A program made the position numbers and the translations under genes. A stretch of DNA of 64,000 nucleotides, taken from assembly GCA_024234855.1 (NCBI GenBank), contig JACKNN010000004.1:248001-312000 (forward strand), in the 5' to 3' direction. Under the pieces are notes generated by a model that saw only the letters and a list, made by a program, of their open reading frames with translations, was not told the origin of the DNA and made no database searches. Positions 36,666 to 44,606 of the stretch are shown in pieces (the first letter of the stretch is position 1; each line of letters opens with the position of its first letter). Source of the stretch: Pseudomonadales bacterium. Lineage in GTDB: Bacteria; Pseudomonadota; Gammaproteobacteria; Pseudomonadales; Halieaceae.

Positions 36666-38728
36666 TGAACAACCCTGACCAGGGCACCATCGAGCCCAGT
36701 GCGTTCCAGCCCCTGGGCAGCGCGGATTCGAAACCGCCGCGCAAGGCCAACACCGGACGCTGGCTGCTGGGGGCCTGCGCCCTGGCGTTCGTGCTGGTGA
36801 TGCTGTTCCTGCTCAGCGCCCGCTCCCTGCAGGTGCTGGTCAGTACCGAGACACCGGCGCAGGTTTCCGTCAGCGGCCTCGCCCTGCCCTTCGGCGACCG
36901 CTACCTGCTGCGTCCTGGCACCTACACCGTGCGCGCCAGCGCGGAGGGCTATGTGCCACTGGAATCCACCGTTACGGTCGACGAACAGGACAGTCAGACC
37001 CTGCAACTGGCGCTGGCCCTGTTGCCCGGGCTGGTGAGTATCGACAGCGCGCCGGCGGGCGCCAGCGTGCAGGTCGATGGCGAGGCCGTCGGCCAGACGC
37101 CGCTGCGAGACCTGCCCATTGAAGCCGGCACGCACTCCCTGTCGATAAGCGCGGAGCGCTACCTGCCCCTGTCGCAGGTACTGGAGGTCACCGGCCGCAA
37201 CATCCCGCAACAGCTGACCCTGGAGCTGGCCCCCGCCTGGGCGGAGGTCGGCATTAACAGCCTGCCTGCAGGCGCGAATATCCTGGTGGATGGCGAGGCC
37301 CTGGGTACTACCCCCGCGACCCTGGAACTGCTCGCTGGCGAGCGGCAACTCATTCTGCAGCTGCCCGGATACGCCGATGCCCGGCAGACACTGACGATCA
37401 CCGCCGGACAGGCCCAGCAACCGGACACCATCGCGCTGCAGCCGGCGGCCGGCCTGCTTGAACTGGCCAGTGTCCCGGGCGGTGCCAATGTGACCCTGGA
37501 TGGCGAGTTCCAGGGCCAGACACCGATCACGCTGGAATTGACCCCGGGCAAAACCCACCGGCTGGCGGTGTTCAAGCCGGGATACAAACGCCATACCGGC
37601 AGCGTGCAACTGCCCGCCGCGGGCCGGGACAGCCAGACCATAAAACTGACTGCCCAGCTCGGCGAGGTGAAGTTCAACATCAGCCCGGCAAACGCCGAGC
37701 TGAAAATCGACGGCAAGTCCCGCGGCAAGGGCAGCCAGACCCTGTCGCTGCCGGCATTTGAGCATTCAGTGGAAATCAGCCTGGACGGATACACCACCGT
37801 GCGTCGCCGCGTGACCCCGCGCCCCGGGCTGCAGCAGCTGGTGGAGGCCAAACTGCTGACAGCCCAGGAGGCCCGCCAGGCCAGTATCAAGCCCGAGCTG
37901 ACGACCTCCGCCGGACAAACCCTGCTGCTGTTTTCCCCGGCGGACTCGGCGCAGGCCGATTTCACCATGGGCGCCTCCCGCCGGGAGCCCGGCCGACGCG
38001 CCAACGAGGTGATGCACCCCGTCTCGCTGCGACGCGCCTTCTACCTGCAAACCACCGAGGTGACCAACGCCCAGTTTCGCCAGTTCGAGAGCGGTCATAA
38101 CTCCGGCCAGATCGAGGGCAACAGTCTCAATCGCGACCACCAGCCCGTGGCACAGGTGAGCTGGCAACAGGCGGCCGCCTACTGCAACTGGCTGAGCAAG
38201 CGCGAGGGGCTGCCGCAATTCTACCGGGAGAGCAACGGCATCATTGCCGGCTTCAACCCTTCGGCCACCGGCTACCGCCTGCCCAGCGAGGCGGAGTGGG
38301 CCTGGGCCGCCCGCGCCAGCGGCGCCTCATGGCTGAAGTTTCCCTGGGGCGAGGCCTTCCCCCCCCCCGCCAACTCACTGGAAAACTATGCCGACAACAG
38401 CTCCGCCTACGTCACCGGCAGGGTGCTGGGCGGCTACACCGACGGCCACGTGGTGAGCGCACCGGTGGGCTCATTCAAAGCCAACCAGAACCGACTCTAC
38501 GACATGGGTGGCAACGTCGCGGAGTGGGTGCACGACGCCTATAGCATTCCCTCCGCCAACGGTGCCACCGAAGTCGACCCGCTGGGTGCCCAGAACGGCG
38601 ACAACTACGTGATCCGCGGCGCCAGCTGGAGCCACAGCAAAATTGCTGAATTGCGTCTGTCCTACCGGGATTATGGGCAAGCGGGTCGCGATGACGTAGG
38701 ATTCCGCTTGGCGCGCTATGCGGAGTAA
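36665..38728 (+). CDS. PEGA-repeat protein fused to FGE/SUMF1-like domain (gene 5)
   Basis: 687 residues, start overlapping the gene 4 stop by one base (TGATG). One transmembrane helix at about 33-50, then at least four PEGA repeats (about 115-390), each with a PAGA.V.VDG..VG.TP pattern, e.g. PAGASVQVDGEAVGQTP and PAGANILVDGEALGTTP. Residues about 430-687 form a formylglycine-generating-enzyme fold (RLPSEAEWAWAARASG, YDMGGNVAEWVHDAY, VIRGASWSHSKIAEL, DDVGFRLARY). The two catalytic cysteines of true FGEs are missing, so it is probably a binding or structural domain. Confidence 0.9.
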   Translation: MNNPDQGTIEPSAFQPLGSADSKPPRKANTGRWLLGACALAFVLVMLFLLSARSLQVLVSTETPAQVSVSGLALPFGDRYLLRPGTYTVRASAEGYVPLESTVTVDEQDSQTLQLALALLPGLVSIDSAPAGASVQVDGEAVGQTPLRDLPIEAGTHSLSISAERYLPLSQVLEVTGRNIPQQLTLELAPAWAEVGINSLPAGANILVDGEALGTTPATLELLAGERQLILQLPGYADARQTLTITAGQAQQPDTIALQPAAGLLELASVPGGANVTLDGEFQGQTPITLELTPGKTHRLAVFKPGYKRHTGSVQLPAAGRDSQTIKLTAQLGEVKFNISPANAELKIDGKSRGKGSQTLSLPAFEHSVEISLDGYTTVRRRVTPRPGLQQLVEAKLLTAQEARQASIKPELTTSAGQTLLLFSPADSAQADFTMGASRREPGRRANEVMHPVSLRRAFYLQTTEVTNAQFRQFESGHNSGQIEGNSLNRDHQPVAQVSWQQAAAYCNWLSKREGLPQFYRESNGIIAGFNPSATGYRLPSEAEWAWAARASGASWLKFPWGEAFPPPANSLENYADNSSAYVTGRVLGGYTDGHVVSAPVGSFKANQNRLYDMGGNVAEWVHDAYSIPSANGATEVDPLGAQNGDNYVIRGASWSHSKIAELRLSYRDYGQAGRDDVGFRLARYAE

Positions 38729-38731
38729 TAC

Positions 38732-38986
38732 ATGATCGGGACGAGAAACCTGGCCCCGGTTCTGGCGGCCCTGCTGCTGGTTGCCGCGACCGCGCTGGCG
38801 CAGACGGCTGACGACGAGGGCGCGGCGGGCGCCGGGAAACCGCCGTCGGCACAGGCAGACAACAGCGGTGCCACCGCGGGCGACGCCGGCGGCAAACCGG
38901 GCAATGCCGAAAGATCACCATCGGACTATCGCGCCTCGGAGAAAATCTCCGAGGACCTGCCCGTTTCTTTTCCGGTAGACATATAG
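38732..38986 (+). CDS. small exported low-complexity protein, 84 aa (gene 6)
   Basis: Three bases after gene 5. Signal peptide (LAPVLAALLLVAATALAQ) then an Ala/Gly/Asp-rich mature part of about 60 residues ending SPSDYRASEKISEDLPVSFPVDI-like charged tail. No Cys. Placed just before the channel subunit. Function unknown; possibly a soluble periplasmic linker. Confidence 0.7.
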   Translation: MIGTRNLAPVLAALLLVAATALAQTADDEGAAGAGKPPSAQADNSGATAGDAGGKPGNAERSPSDYRASEKISEDLPVSFPVDI

Positions 38987-38995
38987 GACTTATAC

Positions 38996-39793
38996 ATGAA
39001 ACAAAGGATGTCATCCGAATTCATCTACCAGCTGTTTGCCCTGCTGATTGCGGTAATCGTGGTACACGCGGTCTATGTCGGCGCAATCAGGCCCAGCGCC
39101 GATGCCCACATCAAGGCGGAGATGGCCCTGCAGGCCGCCGGCAAGGACTACGTACCCGAGCGCAGCTTTGCCGTGGTGATCAGGGATTACGAGCAGGAAT
39201 CCTGTTTCATACTGCTGATCTGGGCCCTGGCGATCATGGGCTACAAGGGCCGCCGCGCCATGCACGAGCAACAGTTGCTGGACCGCCGCCTGCTGGAAAT
39301 CCCGGAAGGCACCAGCGTCCTGCCCCAGGATGCCCGGGAGTACAGCCGCTCGCTGGAGGCCCTGCCGGAAAAGGAGCAGGACTACCTGCTGCCCCGCACC
39401 CTGCTGTCGGCGCTGCAGCGCTTCGCCACCACCGGCAGCATCCAGGCGGTGTCAGACACCATCAAGGAAAGCTGCGAGGTGGAGTCCGACCGGCTCGACT
39501 CGGAACTGTCCATGGTGCGCTATATCGCCTGGGCGATCCCCTCCATCGGGTTTATCGGCACCGTGCGCGGTATCGGCGATGCGCTGGGCCAGGCCTACAA
39601 GGCGGTGGAAGGGGACATATCCGGGGTGACGGTGAGCCTCGGGGTGGCCTTTAACAGTACCTTCGTCGCCCTGGTGCTGAGCATCATTATCATGTTCTGC
39701 CTGCACCAGCTGCAGCTGTCCCAGGAACGGCTGGTGCTGGACTGCCAGCGCTACGCCGACAAGCGCCTGCTGCGCTTTTTGGTAGTGCACTGA
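38996..39793 (+). CDS. MotA/TolQ/ExbB-family proton channel subunit (gene 7)
   Basis: 265 residues. Four membrane segments at about 11-31, 69-83, 175-195 and 212-236. The last two carry the family signature: IPSIGFIGTVRGIGDALGQA followed by GVTVSLGVAFNSTFVALVLS, comparable to P(F/Y)IGLFGTVxGI and the polar TM4 of TolQ/ExbB. These subunits form pentameric stators through which protons drive rotation of a central dimer. The N-terminal segment is longer than in TolQ. Genes 9 and 10 provide plausible partners. Confidence 0.9.
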   Translation: MKQRMSSEFIYQLFALLIAVIVVHAVYVGAIRPSADAHIKAEMALQAAGKDYVPERSFAVVIRDYEQESCFILLIWALAIMGYKGRRAMHEQQLLDRRLLEIPEGTSVLPQDAREYSRSLEALPEKEQDYLLPRTLLSALQRFATTGSIQAVSDTIKESCEVESDRLDSELSMVRYIAWAIPSIGFIGTVRGIGDALGQAYKAVEGDISGVTVSLGVAFNSTFVALVLSIIIMFCLHQLQLSQERLVLDCQRYADKRLLRFLVVH

Positions 39794-39891
39794 AGCGGGA
39801 CGAGTGACAACAGCGGCGGCCACGGGCCGGGGGCAAAAAATCCGATGAGAGAAAGTCTATTGAACAGCGTCCACAACATGAGTCCGACGAC

Positions 39892-41163
39892 ATGACGATC
39901 GCCCTGCTGGACATCAATGACAGCAACCTGCAGCTGTGGCACGGCGGCGCACACCTGCAAAGCCCGGGTTACGCCCTGCTGGTGGACCGGCAATACCGCT
40001 TCGGCAATCCAGCCCGCGCCGCGGCCCGCCTGCAGCCGCGGGACATCAACACGCGCTACTGGTGGCAGCTGAGCACCGAACCCCTGCAGCCCGCACTGGG
40101 GCCCGCCAGGCATACCGGGGACCTGGTTCACGCCCAGTTGCAGGAGTTGCACCGGGAGGGTGGCCAACCCGGTGAAATGCTGCTGGCGGTGTCCGGCAGC
40201 ATGCAGCGGGACCAACTGGCCCTGCTGCTGGGTATCGTCCAGCAATGTCCTTTCAGCGCCGTCGGCCTGGTGCACCGCAGTGTGGCCCTGGGTAGCCTGC
40301 ACAGCGGGTCCGGCCGCCTGTTCCACCTGGAAGTCCAGCTCCACCAGGCGGTGATCACCGAGCTGGCGCAACGGGACGGCCAGGTGGAACTGCAGCGCAC
40401 CCTGCCCCTGCCTGGCACCGGCCTGCTGCAGGTGCAGGAAAAACTGGTGGAAACCATCGCCACGGCCTTTATCCGCCAGACCCGGTTCGACCCGTGTCGC
40501 AAGGCCATCACCGAGCAGCAGCTGTACGACGCCCTGCCCGACGCCCTGCGGGCGCTGGGCCGGGACAACGAAACCAATATCGAGGTCAACGGTTACCGCG
40601 CGCGCATCAACCGCACCGAACTGCTCGGTGCGGGTCAACGACTGCTGGAAAGCGCCCGCGACGCCATGGGCGCCGCACAACCGGGCGACAAGGTGATCGC
40701 CGACCCCCTGGCCGGCCTGCTGCCGGGGCTGGCTGAACGCCTGCCCGGCCTGCAGTTGCTGGCACCCGACAGCGTGCGCACCGCGCTGGAACACCACATC
40801 GAACGCCTGGTGGAGCGGGGGCAGGCCCTGAGCTTTGTCACTGCCCTGCCCGTGCTGGCTGACGCGGCCGCGCCTGTCCAGCCAGCGCCACAGCCGGCCT
40901 CGCAGGTGCCGACGGCAGCCGACAGACCCGCCGCCACCCACCTGCTACAGGGCCACCGGGCACTGCCCCTGGCCGCCGCCGGGCAGACTCTCGGCCAGGG
41001 CTGGAGTCTTCACCCCACCCCCGCGGGTTGGCTGTTGCGCGGTGCCGGGGCCGGGGTGCGGGTGAATGGCGCCACCCGCGACCCCGATACCCTGCTGGGC
41101 GGCGGCGACACCCTGCGCATAGGCGACGGCCCCGAACTCCTGCTGATAGAGGTCACGCCCTAG
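39892..41163 (+). CDS. Hsp70/actin-like fold protein with FHA-like C-terminus (gene 8)
   Basis: 423 residues. The opening IALLDINDSNLQLWHGG is a degenerate phosphate-1-type loop, and the pattern of paired strands and helices through about residue 330 (e.g. GEMLLAVSGSMQRDQLALLL, VGLVHRSVALGSLH) suggests an actin/Hsp70 ATPase fold; conserved nucleotide residues are not clearly retained. After a Pro/Ala linker, the last about 80 residues (GAGVRVNGATRDPDTLLGGG, DTLRIGDGPELLLIEV) resemble an FHA beta sandwich. No signal peptide, so it is probably the cytoplasmic member. Both assignments are tentative. Confidence 0.7.
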   Translation: MTIALLDINDSNLQLWHGGAHLQSPGYALLVDRQYRFGNPARAAARLQPRDINTRYWWQLSTEPLQPALGPARHTGDLVHAQLQELHREGGQPGEMLLAVSGSMQRDQLALLLGIVQQCPFSAVGLVHRSVALGSLHSGSGRLFHLEVQLHQAVITELAQRDGQVELQRTLPLPGTGLLQVQEKLVETIATAFIRQTRFDPCRKAITEQQLYDALPDALRALGRDNETNIEVNGYRARINRTELLGAGQRLLESARDAMGAAQPGDKVIADPLAGLLPGLAERLPGLQLLAPDSVRTALEHHIERLVERGQALSFVTALPVLADAAAPVQPAPQPASQVPTAADRPAATHLLQGHRALPLAAAGQTLGQGWSLHPTPAGWLLRGAGAGVRVNGATRDPDTLLGGGDTLRIGDGPELLLIEVTP

Positions 41164-41179
41164 CGTAGGGACGACAGCC

Positions 41180-42271
41180 ATGGCGAGGAAAAAACGCGAG
41201 TTCACCACTTTCAACCTCAGCTTCCTGGACATCATGTCCTGCGGCTTCGGCGCGGTGGTGCTGGTGTTCCTGATCATCGACCACTCCATCCAGACAGTAA
41301 CCAAGGATCTCAACCGCGACCTGCTGTCGGAAGTCAGCATGCTGGAGGAGGATGTGCGGGACGGCGAGGCCGGCCTGGTCAAGTTGCGCAACACCCTGTC
41401 GGATGTGGACAACCAGATGGTCGAGGCCCAGGGCCAGGCCAGCCGCATCACCGAGGATATCGATAACTACGAAGCCATGATCGCCGACCTGAAAAAGGAC
41501 GGCTTTACCGAGCGCACCGATATTGAAACCCTCAAGGCGGAAATCCGCTCGCTGGAGGAGGAGGTCAAGAAACTGCGCCAGGCGGCCGAAAAGGAAAGTG
41601 GCAACAGCGCCCGCACCTTCGTTGGCGAGGGCAACCGGCAATACCTCACCGGCCTCAACCTGGGTGGACGCAACATCGCGATTCTGCTCGACATTTCCGC
41701 CAGCATGCTGGCGGACCAGCTGGTAAACATCATTCGCCTGCGCAATATGGATCCGGCTGTCCAGCGCAAAGCCGACAAGTGGACCCGGGCCCTGTCCACC
41801 GTGGACTGGCTTACCGCCCAACTGCCGGTGAGCAGCAAATACCAGGTAATGACCTTCAATACCCGGGCATCCCCGGTACTGGACAATACCGCCGGCAAGT
41901 GGCTTGAGGTCGCCGACCAGGCCCAGCTGGACAAGATCTCCAGCGAGTTGCGCAAGATCACCCCCGGCGGCGGCACCAGCCTGGAGAACGCCTTTACCGC
42001 CCTGCAGCAGCTGTCACCGCCACCGGATAATATCTTCCTGATCACCGACGGCCTGCCCACCCAGGGCGCCAACCCCCCGCGGGGCAACAAGGTAAGCGGC
42101 GATGAGCGCCAGCGCCTGTACCGCCAGGCGGTGAAAATGCTGCCGCGAAACGTGCCGGTGAATATCATCCTGGCGCCCATGGAGGGAGACCCGATGGCCG
42201 CCTCCGAGTTCTGGCAGCTGGCCCAGGTCAGCCGGGGTTCCTTCATGAGCCCGTCAAGGGACTGGCCCTGA
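41180..42271 (+). CDS. ExbD/TolR-like anchor, coiled coil and VWA domain protein (gene 9)
   Basis: 363 residues. A single N-terminal helix preceded by a basic stretch contains NLSFLDIMSCGFGAVVLVFL with Asp17 placed as in the ExbD/TolR FLDVM motif. A coiled coil spans about 38-140. A VWA domain follows with a MIDAS-like LLDISASM (Asp171, Ser173, Ser175), then GGGTSLENA and FLITDGLP. VWA domains bind metal and mediate adhesion or assembly. Likely central axle or partner of the gene 7 channel. Shares one base with gene 10. Confidence 0.88.
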   Translation: MARKKREFTTFNLSFLDIMSCGFGAVVLVFLIIDHSIQTVTKDLNRDLLSEVSMLEEDVRDGEAGLVKLRNTLSDVDNQMVEAQGQASRITEDIDNYEAMIADLKKDGFTERTDIETLKAEIRSLEEEVKKLRQAAEKESGNSARTFVGEGNRQYLTGLNLGGRNIAILLDISASMLADQLVNIIRLRNMDPAVQRKADKWTRALSTVDWLTAQLPVSSKYQVMTFNTRASPVLDNTAGKWLEVADQAQLDKISSELRKITPGGGTSLENAFTALQQLSPPPDNIFLITDGLPTQGANPPRGNKVSGDERQRLYRQAVKMLPRNVPVNIILAPMEGDPMAASEFWQLAQVSRGSFMSPSRDWP

Positions 42272-43275
42272 TGGCACGGCGCAAGTCACGGGCACCGGCG
42301 GAATTCTCGCTGTCCTTCCTGGACGTGATCTGCTGTGGTTTCGGCGCGATCATCCTGCTGCTGATGATCACCAAGACGGTACAGCCCCAGATCATCGAGG
42401 CCTCGACCACCAATCTCGAAGGGGTGCTGGCCGCGTTGCAGGAGCAGCTGTTCGAGATTCGCGGCGAGAGCCGGGTCCTCAACCGCGACCTGAACGCCAG
42501 GCACGAACAGCTGTCGGAATACCAGGAGCGCATCGCCATCCTGCGGGGAACCCTGGCCAGCGCCCGCTCCCGCTACGACAGCATCCAGGTGCAGACCAAT
42601 ACCAACGACGTGGTCGCCGACCAGCTTGCCATCGCCCGGCAGCAATTGTCGGATGAACAGAAGCGCCTGCTGGGCTCCCAGCACAAGTCGAAAAACAACC
42701 TGATCGGCGGCATCCCGGTGGACAGCGAGTACATCATCTTCGTCATCGACACCTCCGGCTCGATGTTTTCCTACGCCTGGGAGCGCATGATCGAGGAACT
42801 GCAGGCCACCCTGAGCATCTACCCGACGGTGAAGGGTATCCAGGTGCTCAACGACATGGGCAACTACATGTTCAGCCGCTACCGGGGCCAGTGGATTCCG
42901 GACACCCCCGGCAGGCGCAAGGTGATCATCGACAACCTGCGCAACTGGAACGTGTTCAGCAACTCCAGCCCGGTCGAGGGGATAGAGGCGGCCATTCGCG
43001 CCTTCCACAAGCCCGGCCAGAAAATCAGTATTTATGTCTTCGGCGACGAGTTCACCGGCGACTCCATCTCCCAGGTGATCGACACCGTGGACCGGATCAA
43101 CCAGTCCAATGCCCGGGGCGAGCGCCTGGTACGCATCCACGCGGTGGGATTTCCGGTACAATTTATCCGGGCGCCCCACCTGCAGACCACGGGTATACGC
43201 TTTGCTACCCTGATGCGGGAGCTCACCTATCGCAACGGAGGAACCTTTGTCGGCCTCAACGACTTCCGCCCATGA
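42271..43275 (+). CDS. ExbD/TolR-like anchor, coiled coil and VWA domain protein, paralogue (gene 10)
   Basis: 334 residues; start TGATG-overlaps gene 9. Same plan: basic N-terminus, helix SLSFLDVICCGFGAIILLLM with Asp18 in the FLDV motif, coiled coil at about 45-135, then VWA with canonical MIDAS FVIDTSGSMFSYAW (Asp160, Ser162, Ser164) and IYVFGDEFTGDSI. Its VWA is closer to consensus than gene 9's. Two non-identical copies suggest a heterodimer, fitting the dimeric core of MotA/TolQ-type motors. Confidence 0.9.
   Translation: MARRKSRAPAEFSLSFLDVICCGFGAIILLLMITKTVQPQIIEASTTNLEGVLAALQEQLFEIRGESRVLNRDLNARHEQLSEYQERIAILRGTLASARSRYDSIQVQTNTNDVVADQLAIARQQLSDEQKRLLGSQHKSKNNLIGGIPVDSEYIIFVIDTSGSMFSYAWERMIEELQATLSIYPTVKGIQVLNDMGNYMFSRYRGQWIPDTPGRRKVIIDNLRNWNVFSNSSPVEGIEAAIRAFHKPGQKISIYVFGDEFTGDSISQVIDTVDRINQSNARGERLVRIHAVGFPVQFIRAPHLQTTGIRFATLMRELTYRNGGTFVGLNDFRP
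43237..43249 (+). promoter_or_regulatory. ribosome binding site deciding a TTG start for gene 11
   Basis: GGAGGA (43237-43242) lies inside the end of gene 10, four bases before TTG at 43247. It supports the TTG over the in-frame ATG at 43304 and implies the two genes overlap by 29 bases. Confidence 0.6.
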
Positions 43276-43927
43276 CACCTACCGGCTGCTGTGGCCAGCG
43301 GCAATGCTGCTGTGCTACATGCTGCTGGTCGTGCTGGCAGGCTGCGGCCCGGCGGAAGTGGTGGTCAAGGGCGACTTCCCCGCGCCGACGATGGAAAAAC
43401 TGCCGCTCACCATCGGCGTCTGGTACAGCGCGGATTTCGCCAACCACGAATTTTTCGATGAGGCCAAGACGAAGACCGAGTCGAGCTGGCTGGTCAAAAC
43501 CGGGCAGGCCCAGGTCCAGATGTGGGATACCCTGCTGGCCGGTATGTTCGCCCGGGTAGTGCCGATGGTCGGACGGCCGGGCCCGGGGCAGATGAACCCC
43601 ACCGTGGACGCCGTGTTCATCCCCGAAGTGGGAGAGTTACAATACGCCCTGCCGGCACAGACCAACGTCAAGGTCTATGAGATCTGGATTCGGTATAAAC
43701 TGCAACTGGTGACCACCGGTGGCGACCCCATTGCCGATTGGACCATGTCGGCCTATGGTAAGACACCGACCGCGTTTATGCAGAGTGACCAGGCAGCGGT
43801 CAACCTGGCGGCGGTGATGGCATTGCGGGACGCCGGCGCCAACTTCGCCAGCAGTTTTACCCGGGTGCCGGGGGTGCAGGCGTGGTTGCAGGACAGGCTC
43901 GGCAGCGGGCAGGAGGCGACGTTATGA
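43247..43927 (+). CDS. lipoprotein of unknown family (gene 11)
   Basis: 226 residues from TTG 43247. Hydrophobic run ending in lipobox VLAGC with Cys33, then LPLTIGVWYSADFANHEFFD, and a C-terminal helix AAVMALRDAGANFASSFTRV. The strand-rich N-terminus plus helix is reminiscent of small outer-membrane lipoproteins such as LptE or ABC-auxiliary types, but no family is certain. Stop overlaps the gene 12 start (ATGA). Confidence 0.75.
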   Translation: MSASTTSAHDTYRLLWPAAMLLCYMLLVVLAGCGPAEVVVKGDFPAPTMEKLPLTIGVWYSADFANHEFFDEAKTKTESSWLVKTGQAQVQMWDTLLAGMFARVVPMVGRPGPGQMNPTVDAVFIPEVGELQYALPAQTNVKVYEIWIRYKLQLVTTGGDPIADWTMSAYGKTPTAFMQSDQAAVNLAAVMALRDAGANFASSFTRVPGVQAWLQDRLGSGQEATL

Positions 43928-44595
43928 GATACACCATTATCCGTGGGTTGCTGGCGGGCGGCGTGATTTGCCTGGCCTCGGGCTGTGTCACTTCAACCGT
44001 CGACCAGATGGTGTTCAACAAACCCACAGAGGGCATCGGCAATGCCACCGTGGTCATACTGGGCCGGCGCCACGCCAGCGACTATGACACCGAACCGGAT
44101 TTCGTGGAGTGTGTGGGCGACCATATCGCCAGTGGCGACCGAAGTATCCACGTCATCGGCGAACTGGAGTTCGTCAACGACTTCTACCCCTGGTTTGAAC
44201 CCCGCACCGCGCCGCTGCAACTGGCCGACCTCGAAGGCCTGCTTCAGCGCCAGCCGGTGGTGGCCGAGCGGCTGGCGTCCCTCAATACCCAGTACATGAT
44301 CTGGCTGGACGGCTCCACGGTCCGGGGCGATTCCAGCGGCTCGATGACCTGCGCGATCGGCCCGGGCGGCGGCGGCTGTTTCGGCTTCGGCACCTGGAGC
44401 AGTGACGCCAAATACGAAGCCACCATCTGGGATTTCACCGAGCACGCGGAGGTGGGCCGTATCAGCACCACCGCCACTGGCCAGTCCTACATGCCGGCGG
44501 TGGTGATACCGATCCCCATCATCGCCCCGGTGCAGGGCACGGCCTGTGACGGCATTGGCGACCAGCTGCTGCAATTTCTCTCCAGCCAGTCCTGA
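43924..44595 (+). CDS. lipoprotein of unknown family (gene 12)
   Basis: 223 residues. Lipobox LASGC with Cys21. Mature part begins TSTVDQMVFNKPTEGIGNAT and contains four further cysteines, two in a Gly-rich loop (TCAIGPGGGGCFGFGTWSSD), which could form disulfides in the periplasm. Beta-rich with no recognised family. Overlaps gene 11 by four bases. Confidence 0.75.
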   Translation: MRYTIIRGLLAGGVICLASGCVTSTVDQMVFNKPTEGIGNATVVILGRRHASDYDTEPDFVECVGDHIASGDRSIHVIGELEFVNDFYPWFEPRTAPLQLADLEGLLQRQPVVAERLASLNTQYMIWLDGSTVRGDSSGSMTCAIGPGGGGCFGFGTWSSDAKYEATIWDFTEHAEVGRISTTATGQSYMPAVVIPIPIIAPVQGTACDGIGDQLLQFLSSQS

Positions 44596-44606
44596 CGGGA
44601 GACGCC

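Noticed and set aside
36665..38728. Active sulfatase-modifying enzyme
   Set aside because: Fold matches but both catalytic cysteines are absent and no sulfatase gene is present.
39845..39895. 16-codon frame ending in an ATGA overlap with gene 8
   Set aside because: Too short to distinguish from chance and no ribosome binding site; at most a leader.
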